Source: Streptantibioticus silvisoli (GTDB taxonomy: Bacteria > Actinomycetota > Actinomycetes > Streptomycetales > Streptomycetaceae). Taken from it: DNA of 64,000 nucleotides. Below the pieces are notes generated by a model. The model was not told the DNA's origin. It did not search any database and saw only the letters and a program-made list of their open reading frames with translations. Below are positions 9,140 through 17,239 of this stretch, piece by piece; positions within the stretch are counted from its first letter, which is position 1, and the number at the start of each line of letters is the position of its first letter. The translations under genes and the position numbers were made by a program. Location of the stretch: the NCBI RefSeq assembly GCF_027947535.2, contig NZ_JAAGKO020000007.1:164432-228431 (forward strand). The letters are read 5' to 3'.

Positions 9140-9851
9140 GCTTCCTCCTCGTCGGGTCTGCCGGTTCCCGTACCGTTCGGCGTTCCGGGTTTGGCGGGGT
9201 TGTCCGATGGGAACGCCGATCGACACCTTAGACGCGCCGGGCCCCCGCGCTCGAACTCCGTCCCCCCGTCCGGCGGTCGGCGGGTGCGCACGTCAGCGGC
9301 CCGCGGGGGTGCGCGACCGGCTCAACTGGGCCGGTGGGAGCGGCTCGTTCGCCGGGCGCAGCGGGGGCCGCCAGGTATTCGTCACACCGCGTGGTCCGGG
9401 CGTGTCGCGCCACCCGGACGAGCGGAACCCGCCTGGCGGTTGACCCGAAGGGGGTCGGCGTACGACAGGCGTTCGACCGCGACGACGCGAAGACGCCGCC
9501 CGGCGCGAGCGGGTGCGGGAGCCGGACCGCGCGACGGCATCCGCCCGCCGCACGGCACCGGGTGCACCCCCACCGGAGGACGGGCGGAACGGTGAAGTCG
9601 ACGCGGGCCCGCGCGGGCGGAGCGGGCGTCGGCAACTCGCCCGTCCCGCACCGCCGTACACGTTCCCCCGGGCGAACCGCGCCCGGCCGGCGGGGCGCTG
9701 CCGGTGGCCGGGCCGGGGCCGGGGCGTTTCGGTGGGTCGTGCCGGCGGCGGCGAAAGATACCCGGAACCGGGACAACACAGGAGTTGCGCGGCGGCGGGG
9801 ACGCGGGCAGGCTTCCTGGTGCCGGAAGCAGGACAGGCGGAGGGGTGCGCG
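9140..9851. other. Gene-free divergent spacer
   Basis: About 710 bases between the leftward transpeptidase and the rightward methyltransferase relic. No frame gives a recognisable protein and third-position bias is lost. It must contain divergent promoters. The bases 9770-9850 just before the relic (with GGCGGAGGGG at about 9837) look like a genuine leader with ribosome site. Confidence 0.5.
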
Positions 9852-10157
9852 ATGACGGGACCGCGGTCCGAGTGGCTTCCGCCGGGCCTCGACCAGGGGA
9901 CGCCGGACGCGGCCCGGGTCCACGACGCCTGTCCGGGCGGATCGCACGACGTCGCCGCCGGCCGGGAGAAGGCCCGCCGGGCGGACGGGCCGCGCCCGGG
10001 CCTGCCGCCCGTCATGCGGGCGGACCGCGGCCTCCCGCGCCGGGCGGTGCGGTATCCGGCGGAGCGCGGCCACCGGCGTCTCCCGGACATCCCCGGTGCG
10101 GTGGGCGGGCGTCCGGTGCGGATGGCCGGCCCGGCCGGGGCGGGTGTGCCGGGGTGA
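9852..10157 (+). pseudogene. Truncated DUF574-type SAM-dependent methyltransferase relic
   Basis: The frame encodes 101 residues and starts at an ATG with GGAGGGG upstream. It lines up by eye with the N-terminus of the large Streptomyces DUF574/Methyltransf_19 family: WLPPGLDQGTPDAARVHD then a GG(S)H-type loop, then PGLPPVMRADR and RRAVRYPAERGHRR. Family members are usually about 270 residues and continue into a FLDIGSG SAM-binding motif. Here that becomes LPDIPGAVGG and the frame soon stops. Coding-type third positions persist to the stop. The stop TGA overlaps the GTG of the next gene (GTGA), so it may still serve translational coupling. Not likely to be an active enzyme. Confidence 0.7.
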
Positions 10158-12274
10158 ACGCCGGACCGCGGGGCGGGGACCTCGACGGCCGCGCGCGGTT
10201 CCGTACGGCGTGGGCCGGGCTGCTGCGGGACCCGCACGGCGGTGCGGTGCCGCCGCGGGCGCTGGAACCGCTGGCGTCGCGCACCGCCGCGTTGCTGCTG
10301 CGGGCCGGCCAGGGCGACGCGTTCGGCCCGGAACCGGCCCGGCAGGCGGGTGCCGAACTGGTCGACGCGCACTGCACCGACCCGGCGCTGCTGGCCGACG
10401 CGGTCGTGCTGCTGCACCGGTTGCCGTGCCCGGCGCGGCGGGCGGCGGCGGTGGCCGGGGCGTTCGCGGCGGGCTGGGCGGCGGCGCTGCGGGACCGCAC
10501 GCTGCGCGAGCAGGAGGCGGTCCGGCTGGCGGTGGACCTGGCGCGGCAGGGCGCGGAGAAGGCGCTGCGGGCGTCGCAGGCCCGGTTCAGCGCGGTGTTC
10601 GAAACGGCCGCCGTCGGTATCGGGATCGCCGGGGTGGACGGCACCGTCCTGACCGTCAACCGGGCGCTGGAGGAGATGTTCGGCGCCGGGGCGCGGCAGT
10701 TGCGCGACGTGAAGGTCACCGACCTGGTCCATCCGCAGGACACGCCCGGGGTGTGGGAGGCGTACGAGGAGCTGGTCGCCGGCCGCCGGGAGCACTTCCG
10801 GTACGACAAGCCGTTCTACCGGCCGGACGGCACGGTGGTGTGGACGCACCTGACGGTGTCGCTGGTCCGCGACGAGGACGGCGTGCCGTGCTACCAGGTG
10901 GCGATGCTGGAGGACATCACCGAGCGCCACCGGCTCCAGGAACGGCTGCGGTTCCAGGCGACGCACGACCCGCTGACCGGGCTGCCGAACCGGATGGCGT
11001 TCTTCGAGCGGCTGGAGGCGGTCTTCGACGCCCCGGAGCCCGACGCGCGGTTCGGGCTGTGCTCGGTGGACCTCGACGGGTTCAAGGCGATCAACGACAG
11101 CCTGGGCCACGAGACCGGTGACCGGCTGCTGGCGGCGGTGGCGGAGCGGCTGCGGGCGGTGATCGGGCCGCTGGGGCATCCGGTGGCGCGGCTGGGCGGT
11201 GACGAGTTCGTGGTGCTGCTGGAGCGCTGCCGGGGACGGCAGGACGGTGTGACGGTGGCGGAGGCGGTGCTGGAGGCGTTGTCGCGGCCGTTCCTGGTCG
11301 GCGACCAGACGCTGGCGGTGCGGGCGAGCATCGGGGTGCTGGAGCGGCCGGTGGCGTCGACCACGCCGGGGGCGGCGGTGCGGGCGGCGGACCTGACGCT
11401 GTACCGGGCGAAGAAGGAGGGCCGGGGCCGCTGGACGGTGTTCGACCCGCAGCGCACCGCGATGGCGGTCAGCCAGTACGCGATGTCGGTGCGGATGCCG
11501 ATGGCGCTGGACCGCGGCGAGTTCTTCATCGACTACCAGCCGCTGTGCGCGCTGGCGGACGGTTCGCTGACCGCGGTGGAGGCGCTGGTGCGCTGGCGGC
11601 ACCCGGAGCTGGGGGTGCTGGGTCCGGACGAGTTCGTGGCGACGGCGGAGGAGACCGGGCTGATCGTGCCGCTGGGCCGGTGGGTGCTGGAGCGGGCCTG
11701 TGAGCAGGCGGCGCACTGGGTGGAACGTTTCGGCACCGCGGCACCGCGGCTCAACGTCAACCTGGCGGTGCGTCAGGCGCGGCATCCGGCGCTGGTCTCC
11801 GACGTCGGGCGGGTGCTGCGCGAGAGCGGGCTCGATCCGGGCCGGCTGTTGCTGGAGATCACCGAGACGGCGGTGATCGGGCCGGACGACCACGCGTTGC
11901 AGGCGCTGCACGCGCTGGTGGACCTCGGCGTGTCGCTGGCCGTGGACGACTTCGGCACCGGCTGGTCGAACCTGTCGTACCTGCGCGACCTGCCGGTGTC
12001 GGAGCTGAAGATCGCCGGCGCGTTCATCTGCGACCTGCACGGCGCGTCCGGCCCCGACGCGGTCGGCTGGCGGATCGTCGGCGGCCTGGTGTCGCTGGCG
12101 CACACCCTGGGGCTGACGGTGACGGCTGAAGGCGTCGAGACGGCCTCCGACGCGGCCCGGCTGCGCGCCATGGGCTGCGACACCGCGCAGGGCTGGTACT
12201 ACGGGCGCCCGGCACCGCCGCAGGAGATCTCCCGGCGCATCGCCGACGGGCTGCGGGGACCGGCCGCCGGCTGA
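10154..12274 (+). CDS. PAS-GGDEF-EAL cyclic-di-GMP turnover protein
   Basis: A 706-residue cytoplasmic protein. An N-terminal helical region (1-140) is followed by PAS (about 145-265, ending LEDITERHR), GGDEF (about 268-430) and EAL (about 445-700). GGDEF is intact at 348-352, but there is no RxxD inhibitory site in front of it. In the EAL half, EALVRW (476-481), EITET, DDFGTG and AEGVE are present; the usual LKID is LKIA (A621). It could therefore both make and degrade c-di-GMP, which controls development in Streptomyces. The GTG start overlaps the stop of the methyltransferase relic; the frame is also open upstream but without homology. Confidence 0.88.
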   Translation: MNAGPRGGDLDGRARFRTAWAGLLRDPHGGAVPPRALEPLASRTAALLLRAGQGDAFGPEPARQAGAELVDAHCTDPALLADAVVLLHRLPCPARRAAAVAGAFAAGWAAALRDRTLREQEAVRLAVDLARQGAEKALRASQARFSAVFETAAVGIGIAGVDGTVLTVNRALEEMFGAGARQLRDVKVTDLVHPQDTPGVWEAYEELVAGRREHFRYDKPFYRPDGTVVWTHLTVSLVRDEDGVPCYQVAMLEDITERHRLQERLRFQATHDPLTGLPNRMAFFERLEAVFDAPEPDARFGLCSVDLDGFKAINDSLGHETGDRLLAAVAERLRAVIGPLGHPVARLGGDEFVVLLERCRGRQDGVTVAEAVLEALSRPFLVGDQTLAVRASIGVLERPVASTTPGAAVRAADLTLYRAKKEGRGRWTVFDPQRTAMAVSQYAMSVRMPMALDRGEFFIDYQPLCALADGSLTAVEALVRWRHPELGVLGPDEFVATAEETGLIVPLGRWVLERACEQAAHWVERFGTAAPRLNVNLAVRQARHPALVSDVGRVLRESGLDPGRLLLEITETAVIGPDDHALQALHALVDLGVSLAVDDFGTGWSNLSYLRDLPVSELKIAGAFICDLHGASGPDAVGWRIVGGLVSLAHTLGLTVTAEGVETASDAARLRAMGCDTAQGWYYGRPAPPQEISRRIADGLRGPAAG

Positions 12275-12358
12275 CGGCGCGCCGGACGGCGGATCCCAGG
12301 TTCACCCGGCGGGCGGCGCGCCGGTGTCCCGGAGCGGCGGCGGGGGGATACGTGCAGG

Positions 12359-13591
12359 ATGCGCGCAGTCCCCGCCCGCCTCGTCGGGCTCATCAAGCGG
12401 CGTAACGAGCCGGTTCTCGTACAGTTCGTCCGCTCCACGGTGGCCGCGATGCTCAGCTACGTCGTCGCGCTGCACCTGGTGTCCAACCCGCGTCCGCTGA
12501 CCGCGCCGCTGACCGCGCTGCTGGTCGTGCAGGTCACCCTCTACACGACGCTGACCACCGGGGTGCGCCGGGTGCTGGCGGTGGTGGCCGGCGTGCTGAT
12601 CGCGGTCGGCTTCAGCGAGGCGCTGGGGCTGCGGTGGTGGAGCCTCGGTCTGATCATCATGACGGCGCTGCTGATCGGCCACGCCATCCGGGTGGACGAG
12701 TTCGTCGCCGAGGTGGCGATCAGCGGCATGCTCATCCTCGGCGTGTCCACCCCCGGCAGCCAGGCCTGGGACCGGGTCGCCGAGACGCTGATCGGTGCCG
12801 GGGTCGGCGTGCTGCTCAACGCGTTCTTCGCCCCGCCGGTGTTCGTCCAGACGGCCGGCCAGGCGGTGCAGGACCTCGCCGAGTGGATGGCGTCGCTGCT
12901 GCGCCGGATCGGCAACGACATGGCCCGGGGCGCCGCCGCCCGGCAGGCCGCGTCGTGGCTGGCCGAGGCGCGCACCCTGGACAACGAGATCTCCCGCTTC
13001 GACGCCTCGCTGCGCCGCGCCGAGGAGAGCACCCGGCTCAACCCCCGGGTGCGGCAGGGGGCGATGGCCCGGCTGGTGCTGCGCAGCGGTCTGGACACCA
13101 TGGAGGTGTGCGCGGTACTGCTGCGCGCGGTGTGCCGTTCGCTGCGGGACCTGGCGCCGGACAACGACGCGGGCGAGTCGCTGTACGAGGGCGAGGTGGC
13201 CCTGTCGCTGGAGCGGCTGATGGACCGTACGGCCGCGGCGGTCGACAACTTCGGGCAGCTCATCACCGCCCAGGTCAGCGCCGGGGCCGACCAGGCCGAG
13301 GAGGAGCTGGCCCGGGCCCTGCGGGAGGGCCGCGCGGAGCGCGACCGGCTGGCGGCGATGCTGCGTGCCGAGACCGAGCGGAACTGGGAGGGCTGGGAGA
13401 TGCACGGCGCGCTGCTGGCCAGCATCGACCGCATCATGGACGAACTCGACGTCGAGCGGCGGTCGCGCTGGCTGGCCGAGCAGGTCGGCGCGGACAAACC
13501 GGTGCCGGGCGCCATGGTCAACCGGCTGCGGCGCGGCGCCCGCTCCGCGTCGTACCGCCTGCGGCGCGGCCCGGGCCCCCGGGGAGGCTGA
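12359..13591 (+). CDS. Aromatic acid exporter (FUSC/ArAE-like) membrane protein
   Basis: A 410-residue protein whose first 160 residues contain about six membrane helices, followed by a long, charged, mainly helical cytoplasmic domain (about 165-410). This arrangement and the start RSTVAAMLSYVVALHLV match the FUSC / aromatic-acid-exporter-like family common in Streptomyces. The substrate is unknown; in related families aromatic carboxylates are exported. It begins 84 bases after the GGDEF-EAL gene and may be cotranscribed. Confidence 0.8.
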   Translation: MRAVPARLVGLIKRRNEPVLVQFVRSTVAAMLSYVVALHLVSNPRPLTAPLTALLVVQVTLYTTLTTGVRRVLAVVAGVLIAVGFSEALGLRWWSLGLIIMTALLIGHAIRVDEFVAEVAISGMLILGVSTPGSQAWDRVAETLIGAGVGVLLNAFFAPPVFVQTAGQAVQDLAEWMASLLRRIGNDMARGAAARQAASWLAEARTLDNEISRFDASLRRAEESTRLNPRVRQGAMARLVLRSGLDTMEVCAVLLRAVCRSLRDLAPDNDAGESLYEGEVALSLERLMDRTAAAVDNFGQLITAQVSAGADQAEEELARALREGRAERDRLAAMLRAETERNWEGWEMHGALLASIDRIMDELDVERRSRWLAEQVGADKPVPGAMVNRLRRGARSASYRLRRGPGPRGG

Positions 13592-13632
13592 ACGCGCCGC
13601 CCGGCGCACCCGGCGCGGCGGCGGGCGCGCGC

Positions 13633-13638
13633 CTACGA
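13633..13638 (+). promoter_or_regulatory. Putative -10 box of a leaderless transcript
   Basis: TACGAT lies seven bases before the ATG of the SRPBCC gene and there is no purine-rich ribosome site in between. Both facts fit a leaderless mRNA, which is common in Streptomyces. Confidence 0.5.
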
Positions 13639-13645
13639 TCGGGGC

Positions 13646-14083
13646 ATGGCGCTCATCGCGATCACCCGGCGTTGCGAGCTGCCCGCCGAAGAGGCGTGGC
13701 GGCGGCTGACCCGGTGGGAGGGGCACGCCGCACACGTGCCGTTGACGCGGATCGTCGTCGAGACCCCGCCGCCGAACGGGCCGGGAACCCGGTTCACGGC
13801 GCGCACCGGGGTGGGCGCCGCCGGGTTCGACGACCCGATGGAGGTCGTGCGGTGGCAACCGCCGCTGCCGGGGGCGGCGGGGCATTGCCGGCTGGAGAAG
13901 CGCGGCCGGGTCGTCACCGGGTGGGCGCAGATCGAGGTGGCGCCGGACGGCACCGGGTGCGTGGTGCGGTGGCGGGAGGACATCCGGGTGCTGCGGCTGC
14001 CCGCGGTGTTCGACGGGCTGACCGCGGCGGGCGGCCGGCTGATGTTCGGCCGGGCGGTGGACGGGCTGCTGGCCGGGTCCTGA
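13646..14083 (+). CDS. SRPBCC (polyketide-cyclase/START-like) family protein
   Basis: A 145-residue protein of the SRPBCC ligand-binding fold, seen in the N-terminal IAITRRCELPAEEAWRRLTRWEGH and the central strands VVRWQPPLP and CRLEKRGRVVTGWAQIEV. Members bind hydrophobic small molecules or act as cyclases, and most Streptomyces copies have no known ligand. The start ATG has a -10-like TACGAT just upstream rather than a ribosome site. It is followed by an orphan coding fragment. Confidence 0.78.
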   Translation: MALIAITRRCELPAEEAWRRLTRWEGHAAHVPLTRIVVETPPPNGPGTRFTARTGVGAAGFDDPMEVVRWQPPLPGAAGHCRLEKRGRVVTGWAQIEVAPDGTGCVVRWREDIRVLRLPAVFDGLTAAGGRLMFGRAVDGLLAGS

Positions 14084-14085
14084 GC

Positions 14086-14283
14086 CTCGCGCGGGCCGCC
14101 GGCCGGCCCGGCGACCTGCCGGACGTGGGCGCCAGGACCGGCACCGCCGAGGAGCAGACCCACACCAACGGCTGGCCGACGGCGTACGACGACCACTACG
14201 CGGTGGCCTCGCTGGTGGAGGGCGGCACGTCCGGGGTGGACTCGGCGGGCTGGATCGTCCGGCACGTCCTCACCGGTTCGTAG
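14086..14283 (+). pseudogene. Orphan C-terminal coding fragment, family not recognised
   Basis: After the SRPBCC stop, one frame carries a stretch with nearly all third positions G or C and a protein-like composition, for example EEQTHTNGWPTAYDDHYAVA and VDSAGWIVRHVL, ending at TAG 14281-14283. There is no ATG; a GTG at 14125 would give 52 residues but lacks a ribosome site. I read it as the end of a deleted gene, though a very small real protein is possible. I cannot name the parent family. Confidence 0.45.
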
Positions 14284-14367
14284 GGTCGTCCGCCCGCCGT
14301 CCGCCCGCCGCACCGCCGGGTGGCTCATTGTGCGGCCCCCGCCCTGGGCCTCCCCGGCCGGTCTGCC

Positions 14368-14373
14368 TAACGT
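14368..14373 (+). promoter_or_regulatory. Putative -10 box of a leaderless transcript
   Basis: TAACGT ends six bases before the ATG of the 3-hydroxybutyrate dehydrogenase gene and there is no ribosome site between. The same hexamer in the same position precedes the PhzF gene at 44461. Confidence 0.5.
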
Positions 14374-14379
14374 GTCGTC

Positions 14380-15168
14380 ATGGACATCACCGACAGCGCC
14401 GCCTCCGGCTCACTGACCGCCGGCCGTTTCCTCACCGGGCGCACCGCCCTCGTCACCGGTGCCGCCAGCGGGATCGGCCGGGCCTGCGCCATCGCCCTGG
14501 CCGCCGCGGGCGCGGCCGTCGAGGTGGTCGACCGGGACGCGGTGGGCGCCCGGGCGGTCGCGGCGCTGACCGGCGGCACCGCGCACGTGGTGGACCTGTC
14601 CGACGGTGCGACGATCGGCACGCTGCCGGACGACGCCGACATCGTGGTGAACAACGCCGGCATCCAGCACGTCGCGCCGATCCAGGACTTCCCGCCGGAG
14701 ACGTTCGCGCTGATCCAGCGGATCATGGTGGAGGCGCCGTTCCGCATCCTGCGCCACACCCTGCCCGGGATGTACGCGCGCGGCTGGGGACGCGTCGTCA
14801 ACATCTCCTCGGTGCACGGCCTGCGGGCCAGCGCCTACAAGTCGGCGTACGTCACCGCCAAGCACGCCCTGGAGGGCCTGAGCAAGGTGACCGCGCTGGA
14901 GGGCGCGCCGCACGGGGTGACCAGCAACTGCGTGTGCCCCGGCTACGTGCGCACCCCGCTGGTGGAGGGCCAGCTCGCCGACCAGGCGGCGGCGCACGGC
15001 ATCCCGGAGTCGCAGGTGCTGGATGCGGTGCTGCTGGAGCGCACCGCGGTCAAACGGCTGGTGACGCCGGAGGAGGTGGCGGAGGCGGTGCTGTGGCTGT
15101 GCACGCCGTTCTCCGCGTCGGTGTCCGGCACGTCCTTGACGCTGGACGGCGGGTGGACGGCCGGCTGA
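14380..15168 (+). CDS. 3-hydroxybutyrate dehydrogenase (SDR)
   Basis: A 262-residue classical SDR with TGAASGIG at 26-33, NNAGIQH (the extended form found in D-3-hydroxybutyrate dehydrogenases), NISSVHGLRASAYKSAYVTAK containing the catalytic Ser, Tyr and Lys, and VCPGYVRTPLV. It should interconvert 3-hydroxybutyrate and acetoacetate with NAD, in ketone-body or polyhydroxybutyrate use. The N-terminus carries about 17 extra residues before the first strand. The start is supported by a -10-like TAACGT six bases upstream. It is transcribed toward the leftward LacI gene. Confidence 0.85.
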   Translation: MDITDSAASGSLTAGRFLTGRTALVTGAASGIGRACAIALAAAGAAVEVVDRDAVGARAVAALTGGTAHVVDLSDGATIGTLPDDADIVVNNAGIQHVAPIQDFPPETFALIQRIMVEAPFRILRHTLPGMYARGWGRVVNISSVHGLRASAYKSAYVTAKHALEGLSKVTALEGAPHGVTSNCVCPGYVRTPLVEGQLADQAAAHGIPESQVLDAVLLERTAVKRLVTPEEVAEAVLWLCTPFSASVSGTSLTLDGGWTAG

Positions 15169-15198
15169 GGGGGGCGTCGCGGGGGGCGGGGTCGGCGG

Positions 15199-15345
15199 GG
15201 CGGGCGTCGCGGGCGTCCCGGGGCCGGCGGTGCGGATCGGGCGGTGCGGGCGTCCCGGGGCCGGCGGTGCGGGCCGGGCGGGGCGGGCGTCGCGGGCGTC
15301 CCGGGGCCGGCGGTGCGGGCCGGGCGGCGTGGATCGGGCGGTGCC
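15199..15345. repeat. Imperfect GC-rich repeats between convergent genes
   Basis: CGTCCCGGGGCCGGCGGTGC occurs at about 15214, 15251 and 15297, and GCGGGCGTCGCGGGCGTC at about 15200 and 15283. The copies lie in the 230-base spacer between two convergent genes and include strong potential hairpins (CCCGGGG/CCGGCGG), which may end transcription from both sides. Confidence 0.65.
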
Positions 15346-15399
15346 GGTCGGTACCGGCTCGCAGGCCCGGACCCCGCGGTGGCCGGCGCGTTCCCGGGC

Positions 15400-16491
15400 C
15401 TACTCCTCCGCCTCCCGGGCGGCGCCGGCGGGCACGGTTTCGACGGGGGCGGCGGCCGGGTTGCGGGGGCCGCAGCTGCCCCGGACGACGAGCTCGTAGG
15501 GCAGGACGCGTACGGGGTGGCCGCCGGGCCCGGCGGCGGTCACCAGGCGGGCGGCCTCGACGCCCATCCGCCGGGCCGGCCGCGAGACGACGGTGACCGG
15601 TGGCGACACCAGGCTCGCCCACGGCGCGTCGTCGAACATCAGCACCGAGACGTCCCGCGGGACCCGCAGCCCGCCGGCCCGGACGGCGCGCAGCGCGGCC
15701 TCGCCCAGGACGCTGGTGGCGGCGAACAGCGCGGTGGGCGCCGGATCGGCGCGGACGAGCCGCAGCGCGACGGCGTCGGCGCTCTCGCGGGTGGGACGGG
15801 TGCGGACCACCAGCTCCTCGGGGACCGCGGCACCGGCGGCGTGGAACGCGGCGCGGAAGCCCTCCTCGTGCTGCCCGGCGCCGGGCGGGCCGCCCAGGTA
15901 GCCGATGCGGCGGTGGCCGAGGGCGAGCAGGTACTCGGTGGCGGCGCGGCTGCCGGAGGCGTTGTCGACGACGAGGGTGGGGACGTCGAGCGCCTCCACG
16001 ACCCGGTCGACGAACACCACGTTGACGCCGAGCCGCCGGGCGCCCTGCCACACGTCGACGTTGCCGCCGGTGGGGAACGCGATGACGCCGTCGACCCGCT
16101 GCTGGAGCAGGACTTCGGCGTACTCGCGTTCGGTGGCCGGGTCCTCGCCGCCGGCGCAGACGATGACGTGCTTGCCGAGCGTCCTGGCGGCGGACAGCAC
16201 GCCCTCGGCGAACTCGCCGTAGAAGGGGTCGCAGAGGTCGGCGACGATCAGCCCGAGGATGTCGGTGCGCCGGAGCTTCAGGCCGCGGCCCAGGGCGCTG
16301 GGCCGGTAGTCCAGCCGGCGGACGGCCTCCAGGACGCGTTCGCGGGCGGCCGCGCTGGCCTGGCCCTTGCCGGTCAGGACCCGGGAGACCGTGCCGAGGC
16401 CCACCCCGGCCGCCTCGGCGACGTCCTTCATGGTCATGGCCCGGCCCGGTTCCGCCGGGCACCGGCCGCCGGCTGCCTCGTGGTCGCTCAT
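15400..16491 (-). CDS. LacI-family transcriptional regulator
   Basis: A 363-residue LacI/GalR repressor. Residues about 19-65 form the helix-turn-helix and hinge (MTMKDVAEAAGVGLGTVSRV); residues about 75-335 form the periplasmic-binding-protein-like sugar sensor (DILGLIVADLCDPFYGEFAEG). Its ATG overlaps the stop of a leftover sugar ABC permease fragment (ATGA), so it once ended a sugar-uptake operon. A perfect GGAAACGTTTCC operator precedes the divergent polyol dehydrogenase gene and is its most likely target. GGGAG six bases upstream supports the start. Confidence 0.88.
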   Translation of the reverse strand: MSDHEAAGGRCPAEPGRAMTMKDVAEAAGVGLGTVSRVLTGKGQASAAARERVLEAVRRLDYRPSALGRGLKLRRTDILGLIVADLCDPFYGEFAEGVLSAARTLGKHVIVCAGGEDPATEREYAEVLLQQRVDGVIAFPTGGNVDVWQGARRLGVNVVFVDRVVEALDVPTLVVDNASGSRAATEYLLALGHRRIGYLGGPPGAGQHEEGFRAAFHAAGAAVPEELVVRTRPTRESADAVALRLVRADPAPTALFAATSVLGEAALRAVRAGGLRVPRDVSVLMFDDAPWASLVSPPVTVVSRPARRMGVEAARLVTAAGPGGHPVRVLPYELVVRGSCGPRNPAAAPVETVPAGAAREAEE

Positions 16492-16577
16492 CCCCGACTC
16501 CCTGTTCGTCCCGTGATCGCGCCCCGGACGACGCCGCGCGCGAACCGGCGTCTGAAGACGAGATACACCAGCCGGGC
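16488..16577 (-). pseudogene. C-terminal remnant of a carbohydrate ABC transporter permease
   Basis: The frame ending at TGA 16490-16488 encodes ARLVYLVFRRRFARGVVRGA, which reads like the conserved end of MalG-type sugar ABC permeases (a terminal hydrophobic stretch, then F-x-R-x-F-x-x-G-x-x-x-GA). Upstream of about 16577 the similarity and the third-position bias vanish. The stop overlaps the LacI start by four bases. This indicates deletion of a sugar transport operon that the LacI protein once closed. Confidence 0.6.
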
Positions 16578-17198
16578 CGGTGCCGTCCCTGCGGCGGGCG
16601 CGCCCGCCCGCGTCCCGGACGCGCCGGCGGACCGGTCCCGGAGCCGCGGGACACCCGCCGGGACGACGCGGTTGTCCCGCTCGCGCGGGTGGACCGGCGG
16701 GCGGACGGCGCCATTCCGCATCCGGGCGCCGGTGAAGATGACGATCGTGATGACCCGCGGCACGGCCGGCGACAGCGGGCCCGGCCGTCGGGCCCGTCGC
16801 CGGGGCGACGTCGGCCACGGCGGCTCCGCGCGGTCCGGCGGGCGCGGGGCCGGACACGTCGCGCGACACGCGCGTGCCGGACGGGGTCCGGGTCAGCACG
16901 CGGCCGGCGACGACGGCACTCCGGGAACGGTTCCGGCGCTCCGAACGCGTCGACACCACCATCCCCCGGCATCCCCCGGCACGGCTCACACCCGTCGTGC
17001 TCCGCCCCGGTTCCACTCCGGTTCCACGCCGGTTCCACGCCGGTTCCTCGGCGGCGATGACACCTTCCCGCCGCGCGCACCGGGGTGGTTCGGCGGCGGA
17101 CCGCCACGAGCGGCCGGGCGCCGAACGGCACGCGGTCGGCGTGACCGCGTCGCCCGGCGCGGGCGGGACGGGATGTCCGGTGTGCCCCCGGTTGGCCG
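16578..17198. other. Gene-free spacer with an 11-bp tandem repeat
   Basis: About 620 bases without a supported gene. At 17007-17051 four copies of an 11-bp unit, CCGGTTCCACG with small changes, follow each other directly. The period is close to one helical turn. The rest is probably the decayed body of the former ABC operon, but I cannot recognise any domain in it. Confidence 0.5.
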
Positions 17199-17227
17199 TT
17201 GACCGCACCCGGCGGGCGTCCTACGCT
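17199..17227 (+). promoter_or_regulatory. Sigma-70-type promoter of the polyol dehydrogenase gene
   Basis: TTGACC at 17199-17204, a 17-base spacer, and TACGCT at 17222-17227 match the HrdB-type consensus well. Transcription should start around 17233-17236, just before the LacI-type operator. Confidence 0.7.
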
Positions 17228-17239
17228 CGCCTGCACGCT

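Noticed and set aside
16578..17198. Open frames on both strands upstream of the LacI gene
   Set aside because: They are Arg/Gly/Pro-rich, lack third-position bias and give no domain; only the last 29 codons next to LacI resemble a real protein.
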